Below are positions 44,125 to 52,031 of a stretch of 64,000 bases of DNA, one piece after another. The position numbers and the translations under genes are program-made. Within the stretch, counting starts at the first letter, position 1; every line of letters begins with the position of its first letter. Source of the stretch: Massilia solisilvae. GTDB lineage: Bacteria; Pseudomonadota; Gammaproteobacteria; Burkholderiales; Burkholderiaceae_D. Under the pieces are notes generated by a model. The model made no database searches. It was not told where the DNA came from and saw only the letters and a list, made by a program, of their open reading frames with translations. The stretch lies in NCBI RefSeq assembly GCF_024753215.1, contig NZ_JANUGV010000002.1:806001-870000 (forward strand). Reading direction: 5' to 3'.

Positions 44125-46211
44125 TTTCTTCCTTTCGTGTGGTCCGCTTGCGCCAGGTCGGCGTCGCTGGGGCCGATCAGGAAGACGATCGGCGCGGTAC
44201 GCAGGCGCCGGCCCAACGCGCGCAGCAGGCGCAGCCCATGGCGGAACCGGATCTTGCGGGCGCGCAGCGCCACCCACAGCGCCAGGCCAAAGCTCACCAC
44301 CAGGTTCACCACCCCGATCAGCAGGGCGCCTGCAACGGTGAGGGCGGCGGTCTGCGGGTCCACGTCGAAGTCGAGTCCGACCAACGCAATGGCGAAGTTT
44401 GCGGACGAAAAGGTGACGTGGCGTACGTCCAGCGGCAAGCCGACCAGGTAGCCGATGGTGGCGGTAAAGCCCATCAGCACACCGAAGTAGAAGTTGCCCA
44501 TCAGGCCGCCGAGGTTGTCTTCCAGGTAGCCGGCCAGGCGCGCCAGGCGCTGCGGCCCGAGCAGCCGGCGCAGCAGGTGCAGCTGGCGCACGCGCTGGCC
44601 CATGCGGGTGTACAGCGCCTTGTTGTCGTAGTAGCCCGAGATCAGGCCCGAGACGAACAGCCACACGCCCGCCGTGGCCGCATAGAGCAGGGCCGGCGAA
44701 TGGATCGGGTCGATTTCCGCAATCAGGTGCTGCGCCTTCTCGGACGTCACCAGTTCGTGGCCGGTCAGGTAGGGGTAGCCGAGCGCCAGCACGAAGGCGG
44801 TGGGGAAGCAGGTCACGATGTTGCCGAGCACTGCCACCAGCTGGGTGCGGAACACCTTGTTGATGAGCTCGGCCAGGCAATCGACGTCGATGCGGCGCCC
44901 ATCCGTGCTGTGCAGCTCGGCCGCGATGCGCTGGGCGGTCATGGCCGGCTGCTTGGTAGCAATGGTCCAGTGCAGCACGTGCACCAGCATGAAGCCGAGC
45001 GAGTAATTGAGCGAATACAGCACCGCCTCGACCAGCGGCGCCGCCTTCAGGTAGGACAGCAGGATCTTGAACATCGTCATGAAGCCGACCACGAAGCCCG
45101 CCCCGGCGGAGGAACGGAACATGCCGCGCAGGTCGGCGCGGCGCTCGGCGATGTAGTGTTCGCCGGTGCGGCTGGCGTTTTCCGTCACGTTGCGCGCCAG
45201 CAGGTCGATGTTGTCGGCCACCAGCCCGGTAACGTGGTACTTGGTGGTGTGCGCCTCGATCAGCTCATGTGCGAGCGCGATCGCGGCCGCGCGGCGCGGG
45301 CTGGCCGGCGGCGCCCATGGCGGGGTGGCGTCGTTGGCGACCGCCTCGATGTCCACCGTCGGCGCGCTGGGCAGCTGGCCGCTCACGTCCACGAGGAACA
45401 GGAGCTTCCTGAGCCGGTCGATGCTCTGGGTGAGCGCGACGAGCAGGTAGGTCAGCGCGATGCTGGTCCCGCCCGACAGCGCGCTCTTGCGCACCCTGGA
45501 CACCACTTCCTCGCACTGGTCCAGCATGACCAGCACCGGGCGCGCGTTCTCGGGTTGCTCGCCGGTCTCGTCGAGGTAGCGGCCGTATTCGTCGAGGTAC
45601 TGGTTGACCTCGATGTTTTGCATCAGGAAGGGCGAGTGCAAATCCTCGATTTCGCGGTAGGCATGCACCAGGCGCGGCTCCAGCCCCAGCGCGCAGACGC
45701 GGCAGGACAGGGTGCGGATCGCGTCCAGCAGGCCCATGATGGTCACGTAGCGCGCGCGGCCCGGCTCGCCGCCTTCAGGCGGGGCGGCCTCGGCGATCAC
45801 GTCGAACAGGGCCAGCCAGTCGGCGTTGGGCACGGCGCGGATCCAGCGGTAGTCGGTGTCGTAGCGCAGCACTTCCTCGAGCGAGTCGGACAGGTAGCGA
45901 TCGTCCAGTGCCGGCGGCAGGAAGCGATAGGCGATGCGGCGCTTGAGCTCGGTAAAGAAGCCGTCATTCGACAGCACCCCGACCTCGCTGTACAGGCTGG
46001 TGTGACGGCGCCGCTCCAGCAGGGTGGTGAGGTAGGCGCGCAGCCGCGCCGCCTGGTCGGGATTTCCCTTCAGTAGCTGGGTGAGCGTGCGCACGCGCTG
46101 GCGCGCCTGCTCGTGCAGGCTCGGGCGCGGCGGACGCAGACAGTCGGCCAGCTCGACCAGCAGGTCGATGCGGTCGCTGTGCGGGTCGATACGTTCGAGG
46201 ATGGAGAGCAT
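44121..46211 (-). CDS. PF10136 'site-specific recombinase' family membrane protein
   Basis: A 696-residue protein of the family databases call 'site-specific recombinase' (Gcr). It has none of the catalytic residues of tyrosine or serine recombinases. It has a long helical N-terminal part and several membrane helices in the C-terminal half (LLSYLKAAPLVEAVLYSLNY, FVLALGYPYLTGHEL, LLYAATAGVWLFVSGLISGYY). It is therefore better seen as an inner-membrane protein of unknown function. It is coupled to the phospholipase D-type gene. A dyad with a correctly spaced -10 box lies 54-69 bp upstream. Confidence 0.82.
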   Translation of the reverse strand: MLSILERIDPHSDRIDLLVELADCLRPPRPSLHEQARQRVRTLTQLLKGNPDQAARLRAYLTTLLERRRHTSLYSEVGVLSNDGFFTELKRRIAYRFLPPALDDRYLSDSLEEVLRYDTDYRWIRAVPNADWLALFDVIAEAAPPEGGEPGRARYVTIMGLLDAIRTLSCRVCALGLEPRLVHAYREIEDLHSPFLMQNIEVNQYLDEYGRYLDETGEQPENARPVLVMLDQCEEVVSRVRKSALSGGTSIALTYLLVALTQSIDRLRKLLFLVDVSGQLPSAPTVDIEAVANDATPPWAPPASPRRAAAIALAHELIEAHTTKYHVTGLVADNIDLLARNVTENASRTGEHYIAERRADLRGMFRSSAGAGFVVGFMTMFKILLSYLKAAPLVEAVLYSLNYSLGFMLVHVLHWTIATKQPAMTAQRIAAELHSTDGRRIDVDCLAELINKVFRTQLVAVLGNIVTCFPTAFVLALGYPYLTGHELVTSEKAQHLIAEIDPIHSPALLYAATAGVWLFVSGLISGYYDNKALYTRMGQRVRQLHLLRRLLGPQRLARLAGYLEDNLGGLMGNFYFGVLMGFTATIGYLVGLPLDVRHVTFSSANFAIALVGLDFDVDPQTAALTVAGALLIGVVNLVVSFGLALWVALRARKIRFRHGLRLLRALGRRLRTAPIVFLIGPSDADLAQADHTKGRK

Positions 46212-46264
46212 TGCACCCGGTCCAAGCCGAAAAGCACAGTGTACGCGGGGCGCCGCCGGAACTT

Positions 46265-46280
46265 TGTACGCCAGCGTACA
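46265..46280 (-). promoter_or_regulatory. CRP-like site 1 (perfect dyad)
   Basis: TGTACGC-CA-GCGTACA is a perfect 7-bp-arm dyad. On the minus strand TACACT (46243-46238) is centred exactly 32 bp from the dyad centre, pointing to the PF10136 gene starting at 46211. No matching hexamer is found toward the plus-strand aminotransferase gene. This is the best member of the eight-site family. Confidence 0.7.
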
Positions 46281-46356
46281 GACTCAGCAATAGGCGCCCG
46301 GAAACCGTCGCGTATCTGCGGTACACTTTAACGCTTGTCGAACACTGGGGGAATGC

Positions 46357-47193
46357 ATGTACCTGACTTACTTCAACGGACAATGGAACGAGGGGAACGT
46401 CCCCCTGTACGGCGCGATGGACCACAGCGTGTGGCTGGGCTCGTCGGTGTTCGATGGCGCGCGCGCGATGGGCGGGCGGCTGCCGGATTTGCGGCCGCAC
46501 CTGGAGCGCGTGGTGCGCTCGGCCGACAAGCTGGGCCTGCGCTGCCCGTTGACGGTGGACGAGATGGAGGCGCTGGTGCGCGATGGCGTGGCCAGGTTCC
46601 CCGCCAACGCCGAGCTGTACATCCGTCCGCTGGTGTTTGCCGCCGCAGGCTTCCTGATTCCGGAACCGGAGAAGACCGGCTTTGCCCTGACCCTGTTCGA
46701 TGCGCCGCTGCCGGCGTTCACCGGGTTCTCGGCCTGCCTGTCCACGCTGCGCCGTCCGGAGCCGAGCATGGCGCCAACCGATGCCAAGGCGTCGGCGCTG
46801 TATGCCAACTCGACTCGTGCAATGCGTGAAGCGAAGGCGCGCGGGTTCGACCAGGCGATCATGCTCGATGCGGCCGGCAACGTGGCCGAGTTCGCGTCGT
46901 CCAATCTGTTCCTGGTGACGCAGGACGGCAAGGTGGTGACGCCGGTGGACAACGGCACTTTCCTGGCCGGCATCACCCGCGCACGCGTGATCGCGCTGCT
47001 GGGCGAGGCGGGGGTACAGGTGGAAGAGCGCACGGTCAAGCCGGAAGAGCTGGACACGGCGCGCGAGATTTTCAGTACCGGCAATTACGGCAAGGTGACG
47101 CCGTGCACCCGCTACGAAGGCCGCACGCTGGAGGCGGGGCCGGTGGCGCGCCAAGCGCGCGAGCTGTACCTGGCGTTTGTTGAAAACTGCTAG
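46357..47193 (+). CDS. ilvE: Class IV aminotransferase (branched-chain amino acid type)
   Basis: A 278-residue PLP-dependent fold-type IV aminotransferase. It has FDGARAM near the start, the PLP-binding Lys144 in TDAKASALYANS, EFASSNLFLV and the C-terminal STGNYGKVTPCTRYEGR. Length and motifs fit BCAT enzymes making leucine, isoleucine and valine, though D-amino-acid or aminodeoxychorismate-type members are close. An SD-like GGGGGA precedes the ATG. It stands alone and its upstream region holds TACACT (46322-46327) as a possible -10 box. Confidence 0.85.
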   Translation: MYLTYFNGQWNEGNVPLYGAMDHSVWLGSSVFDGARAMGGRLPDLRPHLERVVRSADKLGLRCPLTVDEMEALVRDGVARFPANAELYIRPLVFAAAGFLIPEPEKTGFALTLFDAPLPAFTGFSACLSTLRRPEPSMAPTDAKASALYANSTRAMREAKARGFDQAIMLDAAGNVAEFASSNLFLVTQDGKVVTPVDNGTFLAGITRARVIALLGEAGVQVEERTVKPEELDTAREIFSTGNYGKVTPCTRYEGRTLEAGPVARQARELYLAFVENC

Positions 47194-47311
47194 CGCGTCG
47201 TCCCGGCGAACGGCGGGACCCATGCTGAGGCTCCGGTGACGATATCGGCGGGTTGTCCGCTGCGGCTTCGGGCGCTCAGTATGGGTTCCGGCCTGCGCCG
47301 GAACGACGTTA
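47193..47311. repeat. REP family B pair
   Basis: 'cgtcgtcccggcgaacggcg' with 'ggacccatgctg' (from about 47196) and the inverted 'gtatgggttccggcctgcgc' with 'cggaacgacg' (about 47279-47308) face each other across 50 bp. They fill the space between the convergent aminotransferase and DUF3617 genes, and the right unit touches the DUF3617 stop codon. Confidence 0.8.
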
Positions 47312-47854
47312 TTTGGCCCTGGACACCGCCAGCGGCTTGATCGCACCGCAATCGGCGCCCAGCCATTTGCCGCTGGCATCCATCGTCATCGTCTCGCGGC
47401 CGGAGACGACCTTCATCTTCGCCTTGTATGCGGTGTCGCCGGTAAAGCTCACTTCGCCTTCGCCGGTGGTCTTCGGGTTGGCGCAGCTGAAGGTGTACTT
47501 GAACTTGCCCGCGCCCATCGGCGTGTTCTTGTAGCTGCAGTCGCCTTTTTGCTGCATCAGGCCGTCGCCGCGCTTGGCCATCTCCGGCGAAATGCACATC
47601 TTGGTGACCATGCCGCCGCCCGCGCCGGCGCTCATCTGCACGCCTTGCCTGGCCATCATCTGCTGCATTGTCTTGCGCTCTTGCGGGTCCATGTCGGCCA
47701 TCTGTTTTTGCAGCTCGGCCATGGCGTTGCCGGCCTGGCCGCCCATGTTGCTGGTCATTTCCCACAGGCCCGGCTTGATGCTCTGGGCGGAAGCGGGCAG
47801 GGCGGCTGCCGCGCCGATCACGAGCGCAGCAAGCGCGCAGCGATGCGATTTCAT
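47309..47854 (-). CDS. DUF3617-family exported protein
   Basis: A 181-residue protein with signal peptide (about 1-23, ending ASAQ) and the DUF3617 start SIKPGLWEMTSNM. A Met/Gln-rich helical insert (AELQKQMADMDPQERKTMQQMMARQGVQM) precedes a conserved beta domain with paired Cys (KMCIS, DCSYK, SCANP, DCGAI). It is a common periplasmic protein of unknown role in Proteobacteria. It stands alone. Confidence 0.9.
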   Translation of the reverse strand: MKSHRCALAALVIGAAAALPASAQSIKPGLWEMTSNMGGQAGNAMAELQKQMADMDPQERKTMQQMMARQGVQMSAGAGGGMVTKMCISPEMAKRGDGLMQQKGDCSYKNTPMGAGKFKYTFSCANPKTTGEGEVSFTGDTAYKAKMKVVSGRETMTMDASGKWLGADCGAIKPLAVSRAK

Positions 47855-47930
47855 TGTTCGGTCTCCCTGAGTCGAGGTGCCATATTGTCACTGGTTACGT
47901 CCGGAATATCCAGCACCACCGGTGGGGTAA

Positions 47931-48392
47931 TCAGGTCAGCGCCACCAGCAGCCAGGTGAAACCGGCCGACAGGATCCAGTAGGCGGTGCCGGCGAACACG
48001 GCCAGCAGCAAGGCATAGTCCCAGCCATGGCGCGGGTAGTCGGCGCCAAATCGGCTGTGCAACAGGCGCGCTTGCGGGGCTGCGGCGCCAATCCACCAGG
48101 CCAGCAGGAGCATCCAGCCGGCCCAGTGCATCAGGTTCGACTGGCCGTTGACGCGCGCGTTGACGGCAGAGGACAGCAGGCGCACCGCAAGCAGGCCGAT
48201 GCTGAACGCGAACCATTTGCGCGCCCCCAGCGCCTGTCGGGCGTCGCCCAGCGCTTCCCAGTTGCGCATCAGGAGCCAGGCGCCGAAGGCGGGCGTGAAG
48301 ACGATGCTCCAGAGCGCGGCAACCGTCGGGTTCCACAGGGCGTTGGCGCTGGCGGCCGGCCCCAGCGCCCTCGTATCGAATGAGCCATGCAT
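47931..48392 (-). CDS. Four-helix membrane protein of unknown function
   Basis: A 153-residue protein with about four transmembrane segments and Trp-rich loops (LWNPTVAALWSIVFTPAFGAWLLMRNWEALG). The 'aLw.p..a..wsl.ftP.fGa.L...Nw..lg' pattern recurs in small hypothetical inner-membrane proteins of Burkholderiales. No function is known. The gene stands alone. Confidence 0.78.
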   Translation of the reverse strand: MHGSFDTRALGPAASANALWNPTVAALWSIVFTPAFGAWLLMRNWEALGDARQALGARKWFAFSIGLLAVRLLSSAVNARVNGQSNLMHWAGWMLLLAWWIGAAAPQARLLHSRFGADYPRHGWDYALLLAVFAGTAYWILSAGFTWLLVALT

Positions 48393-48497
48393 AAGTGTGC
48401 TCCTCAGAATTATTGCCCGGATGAAGGAACACTATTGCGCAGCGAAAAGGACCAGGTCTTGATCCCGGTTAGCGTGGCGCGCGCGGCACGGCGCACG

Positions 48498-49073
48498 TCA
48501 AGCCAGGTGCAGCTGCAGGTATTGCAAAAGCACGACAGTCTTGGCATCCACGATCTCGCCACTTGCCACCCGCGCCAGCGCGTCCTCGAACGAGAGCTCG
48601 ATCACTTCGATGTCCTCGCCTTCGTCGCGCCTGCCGCCGCCGGCGTGCTCGCGCATGGCCGGGTCGTAGGGGGCGACAAAGCAGTGCACGCGTTCGGTCA
48701 GCGAGCCGGGGCTGGCAAACAGTTCCATTACCTTGTCGACGCGCTCGATGCGGTAGCCGGTCTCCTCCAGCAGCTCGGCGCGTACGCGCTCGTCCGGGCT
48801 TTTGCCGTCAAGGACGCCGGCTGGCACTTCGATCAGGTAGCCGTCGTGGCCGGCCAGGCGCGCGCCGATGCGGAACTGGCGCGTGAGCACCACGGTGCGG
48901 CGCGCCAGGTCGTACAGCAGCGCGGCGGCGCCGCTGGCACTGTCGTACACTTCGCGCGTCTCGCGCTGCCAGCTGCCGTCGCGACGGCGCTGGTCGTACG
49001 TGACCTTCTTCAACGGGTAATAGTCGTCAGCCAGCAGCTCGTGGCCGGCGATGCGGACCGGGTCGGCATCCAT
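48498..49073 (-). CDS. NUDIX hydrolase (ADP-ribose/GDP-mannose pyrophosphatase type)
   Basis: A 191-residue NUDIX protein of the NudF/NudK group, with an N-terminal strand-rich dimerisation part and the box GVLDGKSPDERVRAELLEETGY. The Arg of the REUXEEXGU consensus is replaced by Ala (AELLEETGY), although the metal-binding Glu residues are kept. It would split sugar- or ribose-nucleoside diphosphates as a housecleaning enzyme. It stands alone. Confidence 0.88.
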   Translation of the reverse strand: MDADPVRIAGHELLADDYYPLKKVTYDQRRRDGSWQRETREVYDSASGAAALLYDLARRTVVLTRQFRIGARLAGHDGYLIEVPAGVLDGKSPDERVRAELLEETGYRIERVDKVMELFASPGSLTERVHCFVAPYDPAMREHAGGGRRDEGEDIEVIELSFEDALARVASGEIVDAKTVVLLQYLQLHLA

Positions 49074-49097
49074 GGGGTGCGTCGAATGAAAAAGCGA

Positions 49098-49140
49098 TCC
49101 GTTTCGCCGTCACACCTTCCAGGCGCAACCGCGAAACGGA
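49098..49140 (-). terminator. Stem-loop between lmo0937-like gene and NUDIX gene
   Basis: TCCGTTTCGC and GCGAAACGGA form a perfect 10-bp stem with a 23-base loop, 29 bp past the stop of the 49169-49315 gene. There is no T-tract; it may terminate or stabilise that short transcript. Confidence 0.45.
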
Positions 49141-49168
49141 CCGGTCTTCAAACGCGGCTCGACTTCTG

Positions 49169-49315
49169 CTATATGCCGCGTCCGCTGATCAGGCGCACCA
49201 GGATCATGATGATGGCCACTACCAGCAGGATGTGGATGAAACCGCCGACCGTGTACGACGTCACCAGGCCGAGCAGCCACAGGATGATGAGTATGACTGC
49301 GATGGTATAGAGCAT
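49169..49315 (-). CDS. lmo0937-family membrane microprotein
   Basis: A 48-residue protein made of two transmembrane helices (LYTIAVILIILWLLGLVTSY, GGFIHILLVVAIIMILVRLI), matching the lmo0937/DUF5670 family, commonly stress induced. The ATG at 49315 has AAGGAGG upstream. CRP-like site 2 lies 72-87 bp upstream with a correctly spaced -10 box, suggesting it belongs to the local regulon. Confidence 0.88.
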   Translation of the reverse strand: MLYTIAVILIILWLLGLVTSYTVGGFIHILLVVAIIMILVRLISGRGI

Positions 49316-49386
49316 GATTGGTCCTCCTTGGATGGGGCCGCTAACGCGGCTTGGCTTCAAGTATGCAGACCGCCGCGTTCACACTC

Positions 49387-49402
49387 CGTTCGCTGCCGTA
49401 CG
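49387..49402 (-). promoter_or_regulatory. CRP-like site 2
   Basis: CGTTCGC-TG-CCGTACG (two or three departures from consensus). On the minus strand CATACT (49365-49360) is centred 32 bp away, directing transcription to the lmo0937-like gene. Confidence 0.5.
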
Positions 49403-49627
49403 TTAGGCGGCAGATTCGCTCTTGCGCAGGCCCGGAATCCAGCCCATCAGGCCCATGACGCCCGCCACGCCGATCAGCACGGTCAGCAGGCCGCCGCTGA
49501 CCAGGAACACCACATCGTGTGCCTGCATATCCGGCTCGATGCCGTTGGGCGTGCCCGCCGAGGCGAGACCAAAACCGGTGATGATCATTCCCCAAACGAT
49601 GATGCCGACCCACGTCATGGTGTTCAT
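49403..49627 (-). CDS. Two-helix membrane protein
   Basis: A 74-residue protein with two transmembrane helices (WVGIIVWGMIITGFGLASAG and FLVSGGLLTVLIGVAGVMGLMGW). It has no known function. The ATG at 49627 follows a GGGGACGAG site. The longer frame upstream runs into non-hydrophobic sequence and is not supported. CRP-like site 3 lies about 93 bp upstream. It is one of several tiny membrane proteins in this stress region. Confidence 0.72.
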   Translation of the reverse strand: MNTMTWVGIIVWGMIITGFGLASAGTPNGIEPDMQAHDVVFLVSGGLLTVLIGVAGVMGLMGWIPGLRKSESAA

Positions 49628-49712
49628 GCCTCGTCCCCTTGCGGTTGGTTGATGTCGCTGCACCGTATGCTGTTCCAGTGCAACAATTCTGGGCCGGGGG
49701 CACCGGCGCTTC

Positions 49713-49728
49713 CGTGCGGTGACGCACA
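49713..49728 (-). promoter_or_regulatory. CRP-like site 3
   Basis: On the minus strand the site reads TGTGCGT-CA-CCGCACG, with CAGAAT (49691-49686) centred exactly 32 bp downstream. The target is the two-helix protein gene starting at 49627. Confidence 0.6.
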
Positions 49729-49791
49729 TTGCGAAAAAGAAAAGCCGGGACGGGCCACAAGGCCGGTCCCGGCGAGGCCAGGCTGGTGCGC

Positions 49792-50568
49792 TCAGGCGGG
49801 CCGCAGGCGACCCTTGACGATGCGCACGCGCTCGCCGGTGTGCCAAGCGGGCGGGCTGCTCTGGTGGAAGGTGCGCAGCGTGCCGTCGTCCAGGCGCACC
49901 CGGATTTCATAGGTTTGGCTGGCGTGCATGTTGCCCTCGACCTGGTTGCCGACCACCGCGCCGCCGACCGCGCCGGCCACCGTGGCCAGCTGGCGGCCAT
50001 TGCCGCTGCCCACCTGGTTGCCCAGCAGGCCGCCGAGGATGGCGCCGCCGGCCGCGCCCAGGCCCGAGCCGCGGGCGCGGGTGGTGATGGTGCGGATCGA
50101 TTCGATATTGCCGCAGCTGGCGCACCAGCCACGTTCAGCCTCCACCGCTGCCACGCGCGCCGGCTTGCCGTGGGCGCGGGCAGGGGCGGTGTCCGGCACC
50201 GGTACCGGCGGCGCGGCGGCCGGCATCGGCGGCGGCACCGTGGTGGCCGGCTGCGGCGCATATTGCGGGGCCGGGTAGGCCGGCTGCGGCGCGTACTGCT
50301 GGGACAGCTGGGGCGCCGGCGCCGCTTGCAGCGGCTGCGGTGGTAGCGGTGCGGCGGTGGGCGGCGTCTGCTGCATGCCGGCGGACAGTGCCATGCGGTC
50401 GGCGTCGCTCAGCTGCCGGCTGGCGCTGTTGCTGCCGATCGAGGAGGGAAGCCAGCCGAGCACGGCGGCGGTGCCGACCAGGCAGAACAGCACAACGGCG
50501 ACGGCTGCCAGGATCATCAGCGGATGGTGGCCGGCGTTGCGCGCGGACGGGATCGGGTGCGTCTCCAT
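49792..50568 (-). CDS. Glycine-zipper protein with Pro/Gln-rich linker
   Basis: A 258-residue protein. An N-terminal transmembrane helix (about 18-40) is followed by a Pro/Gln/Ala-rich disordered linker (about 65-135), then a CASCG pair and a glycine zipper (GLGAAGGAILGGLLGNQVGSG...GAVGGAVVGNQVEGN), and a small beta domain ending RVRIVKGRLRP. This is the 17-kDa surface-antigen (SlyB-like) module, here as an inner-membrane-anchored version. The same module without the linker recurs at 59429. CRP-like site 4 lies about 88 bp upstream. Confidence 0.83.
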   Translation of the reverse strand: METHPIPSARNAGHHPLMILAAVAVVLFCLVGTAAVLGWLPSSIGSNSASRQLSDADRMALSAGMQQTPPTAAPLPPQPLQAAPAPQLSQQYAPQPAYPAPQYAPQPATTVPPPMPAAAPPVPVPDTAPARAHGKPARVAAVEAERGWCASCGNIESIRTITTRARGSGLGAAGGAILGGLLGNQVGSGNGRQLATVAGAVGGAVVGNQVEGNMHASQTYEIRVRLDDGTLRTFHQSSPPAWHTGERVRIVKGRLRPA

Positions 50569-50648
50569 GATGTGTCCTTTCCTGTTGGTTGCGGGCTTGG
50601 GATCGCCTGTTCGAGAGTCCCATTGTCAACAGGCACAAGCTCAGCGTC

Positions 50649-50664
50649 CGTGCGTCACCGTACA
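50649..50664. promoter_or_regulatory. CRP-like site 4 in the divergent crp-like promoter
   Basis: CGTGCGT-CA-CCGTACA. Toward the minus strand GACAAT (50627-50622) is centred 32 bp away, serving the glycine-zipper gene. Toward the plus strand TACGCT (50686-50691) is also centred 32 bp away, so the Crp/Fnr gene could activate itself. Confidence 0.6.
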
Positions 50665-50778
50665 TACTTCAGGCACCACCCCCTTTACGCTGGCTGAAAT
50701 TGTTTGCAAATGTATCCGCGGCGCTTGTCGCCGGTCAGCCAAAGGCCCGAACAGATGCAATCCAACCGTAAAGGTCCG

Positions 50779-51513
50779 ATGAAGTCTGCGGCACCGCGCC
50801 GGATCGCAGAGCACAACGCCAACCTGCTGCTGTCCGCATTGCCGCCCGAGGAGCTGGCGCACGTGCTGTCCCTGCTCGATCCGGTTCGGGTCGAGGCCGG
50901 CGAGGTGCTGTCCGAGCCGGGCGACCCGATCCGCCACGTCTATTTCCCCCACGATTGCCTGATTTCCCTGCAGGCCGTGGCCGAGGGGCGGATGACGCTG
51001 GAAGTGGGACTGGTGGGGCGCGAGGGCATGCTCGGCGCGACGGTGGCGCTGGGACACGAGACCACCCAGGTGCGCGCGCTGGTGCAGCGCGCGGGCAGCG
51101 CCAGCCGGATGGAGAGCGACGCCCTGCGCGAGGCGTTCGCCGGCAGCCCGGCGCTGCAGCGGGTGCTGGCGCGCTACACCGACACCCTGTTGGTGCAGGC
51201 GATCCAGATTGCCGTGTGCAGCCGTTTCCACGTTCTCGAAGCGCGGCTGGCGCGCTCGCTGCTGGTCACGCGCGACCGTCTGCAGTCGGACAAATTCCAT
51301 CTCACCCACGAGTTCCTGGCCCACGCGCTGGGCGTGCGCCGGGTCGGCGTGACCAAGGCGGCGAGCGCGCTGCAGCAGCAGGGGCTCATCATCTACAGCC
51401 GGGGCAATATCGAGATCCTCGATCCGGACGGGCTGGCGGCTGCGGCATGCACCTGCTACGAGATCGTCAAGGAAGCGGGCGAGGTGGCGCTGGAGCCGGT
51501 GTTGCTGGTGTAA
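50779..51513 (+). CDS. Crp/Fnr-family transcriptional regulator
   Basis: A 244-residue regulator. The N-terminal cNMP-binding-like beta roll (about 15-135) is diverged from true CRP (FPHDCLISLQAVAEGRMTLEVGLVGREGML, no clear cAMP-binding RxS motif). After the dimer helix comes a Crp-type winged helix (about 165-230; HLTHEFLAHALGVRRVGVTKAASALQQQGLI), with RRVGVTKAASAL as recognition helix. There are no clustered Cys for an iron-sulfur centre. ATG 50779 has AAAGG upstream; in-frame ATG 50755 is an alternative. It lies amid eight CRP-like sites and next to one, so it is the candidate regulator of the local regulon. Confidence 0.88.
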   Translation: MKSAAPRRIAEHNANLLLSALPPEELAHVLSLLDPVRVEAGEVLSEPGDPIRHVYFPHDCLISLQAVAEGRMTLEVGLVGREGMLGATVALGHETTQVRALVQRAGSASRMESDALREAFAGSPALQRVLARYTDTLLVQAIQIAVCSRFHVLEARLARSLLVTRDRLQSDKFHLTHEFLAHALGVRRVGVTKAASALQQQGLIIYSRGNIEILDPDGLAAAACTCYEIVKEAGEVALEPVLLV

Positions 51514-51516
51514 TCG

Positions 51517-51600
51517 GTAGGGTGGGCAGGGTTCCTGCTCACTCGTCCAGGCAATGCCCGCATTCGATGAACGCGTGGGCAGGGGACCTGCCCTCCCTGC
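51517..51600. repeat. Extragenic palindrome (REP family A)
   Basis: This begins GTAGGGTGGGCAG directly after the crp-like gene stop, with inner 'aacgcgtgggcag' and a final CTGCCCTCCCTGC. It has the same arm order as the 16546 unit with several mismatches. Confidence 0.8.
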
Positions 51601-51648
51601 GGAAACGCCCCGACTGGCGGGGCGTTCTCGTCCAACGTGGTTTTCGGC

Positions 51649-51870
51649 TTAGTGGGTCGATTTGACCTGGTTGCCGATCACGCCGCCCACGGCAGCGCCG
51701 CCGACGGTGCCGGCCGCGCTGCCGCCGGTAAGCGCGCCGCCGACCACGGCGCCAGCGCCCGCGCCAATGGCGGTGTTACGGTCCTGCTGCGACATGCCGG
51801 CGCAGCCGGTCAGGCCCAGGGCCGCGGTTGCCAGCGATGCACACACTACCACTTGCTTGATGGTTTTCAT
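51649..51870 (-). CDS. Glycine-zipper lipoprotein (OsmB-like)
   Basis: A 73-residue lipoprotein (LGLTGC, Cys near 23) whose mature part is almost entirely a glycine zipper (IGAGAGAVVGGALTGGSAAGTVGGAAVGGVIGNQV), like osmotically inducible OsmB. It sits in the inner leaflet of the outer membrane. The ATG at 51870 has AAGGAG upstream. CRP-like site 5 lies about 140 bp upstream, implying a longer leader than at the other sites. Confidence 0.88.
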   Translation of the reverse strand: MKTIKQVVVCASLATAALGLTGCAGMSQQDRNTAIGAGAGAVVGGALTGGSAAGTVGGAAVGGVIGNQVKSTH

Positions 51871-52001
51871 GATTGATCTCCTTTTCGGTGGGTAATCACT
51901 CAGGCATACCGGCCGGAACCAGGTAACGCCCATCATTGCGTTCTCCCGATGGCGCCCCGCGCCACCTCAGCTACAGAGTAGAGCCCGCTTGCGCTCCCGT
52001 C

Positions 52002-52017
52002 TGTTCGCTGGCTCACC
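52002..52017 (-). promoter_or_regulatory. CRP-like site 5
   Basis: TGTTCGC-TG-GCTCACC (first half matches consensus, second diverges). TACTCT (51980-51975, minus strand) is centred 32 bp away but matches only three consensus bases. The target would be the OsmB-like gene. Confidence 0.45.
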
Positions 52018-52031
52018 CTGCGCGATCTGGC

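Noticed and set aside
44121-46211. Reading the PF10136 gene as a mobile-element recombinase
   Set aside because: No catalytic Arg-His-Arg-Tyr or Ser recombinase motif and several membrane helices; no mobile context.
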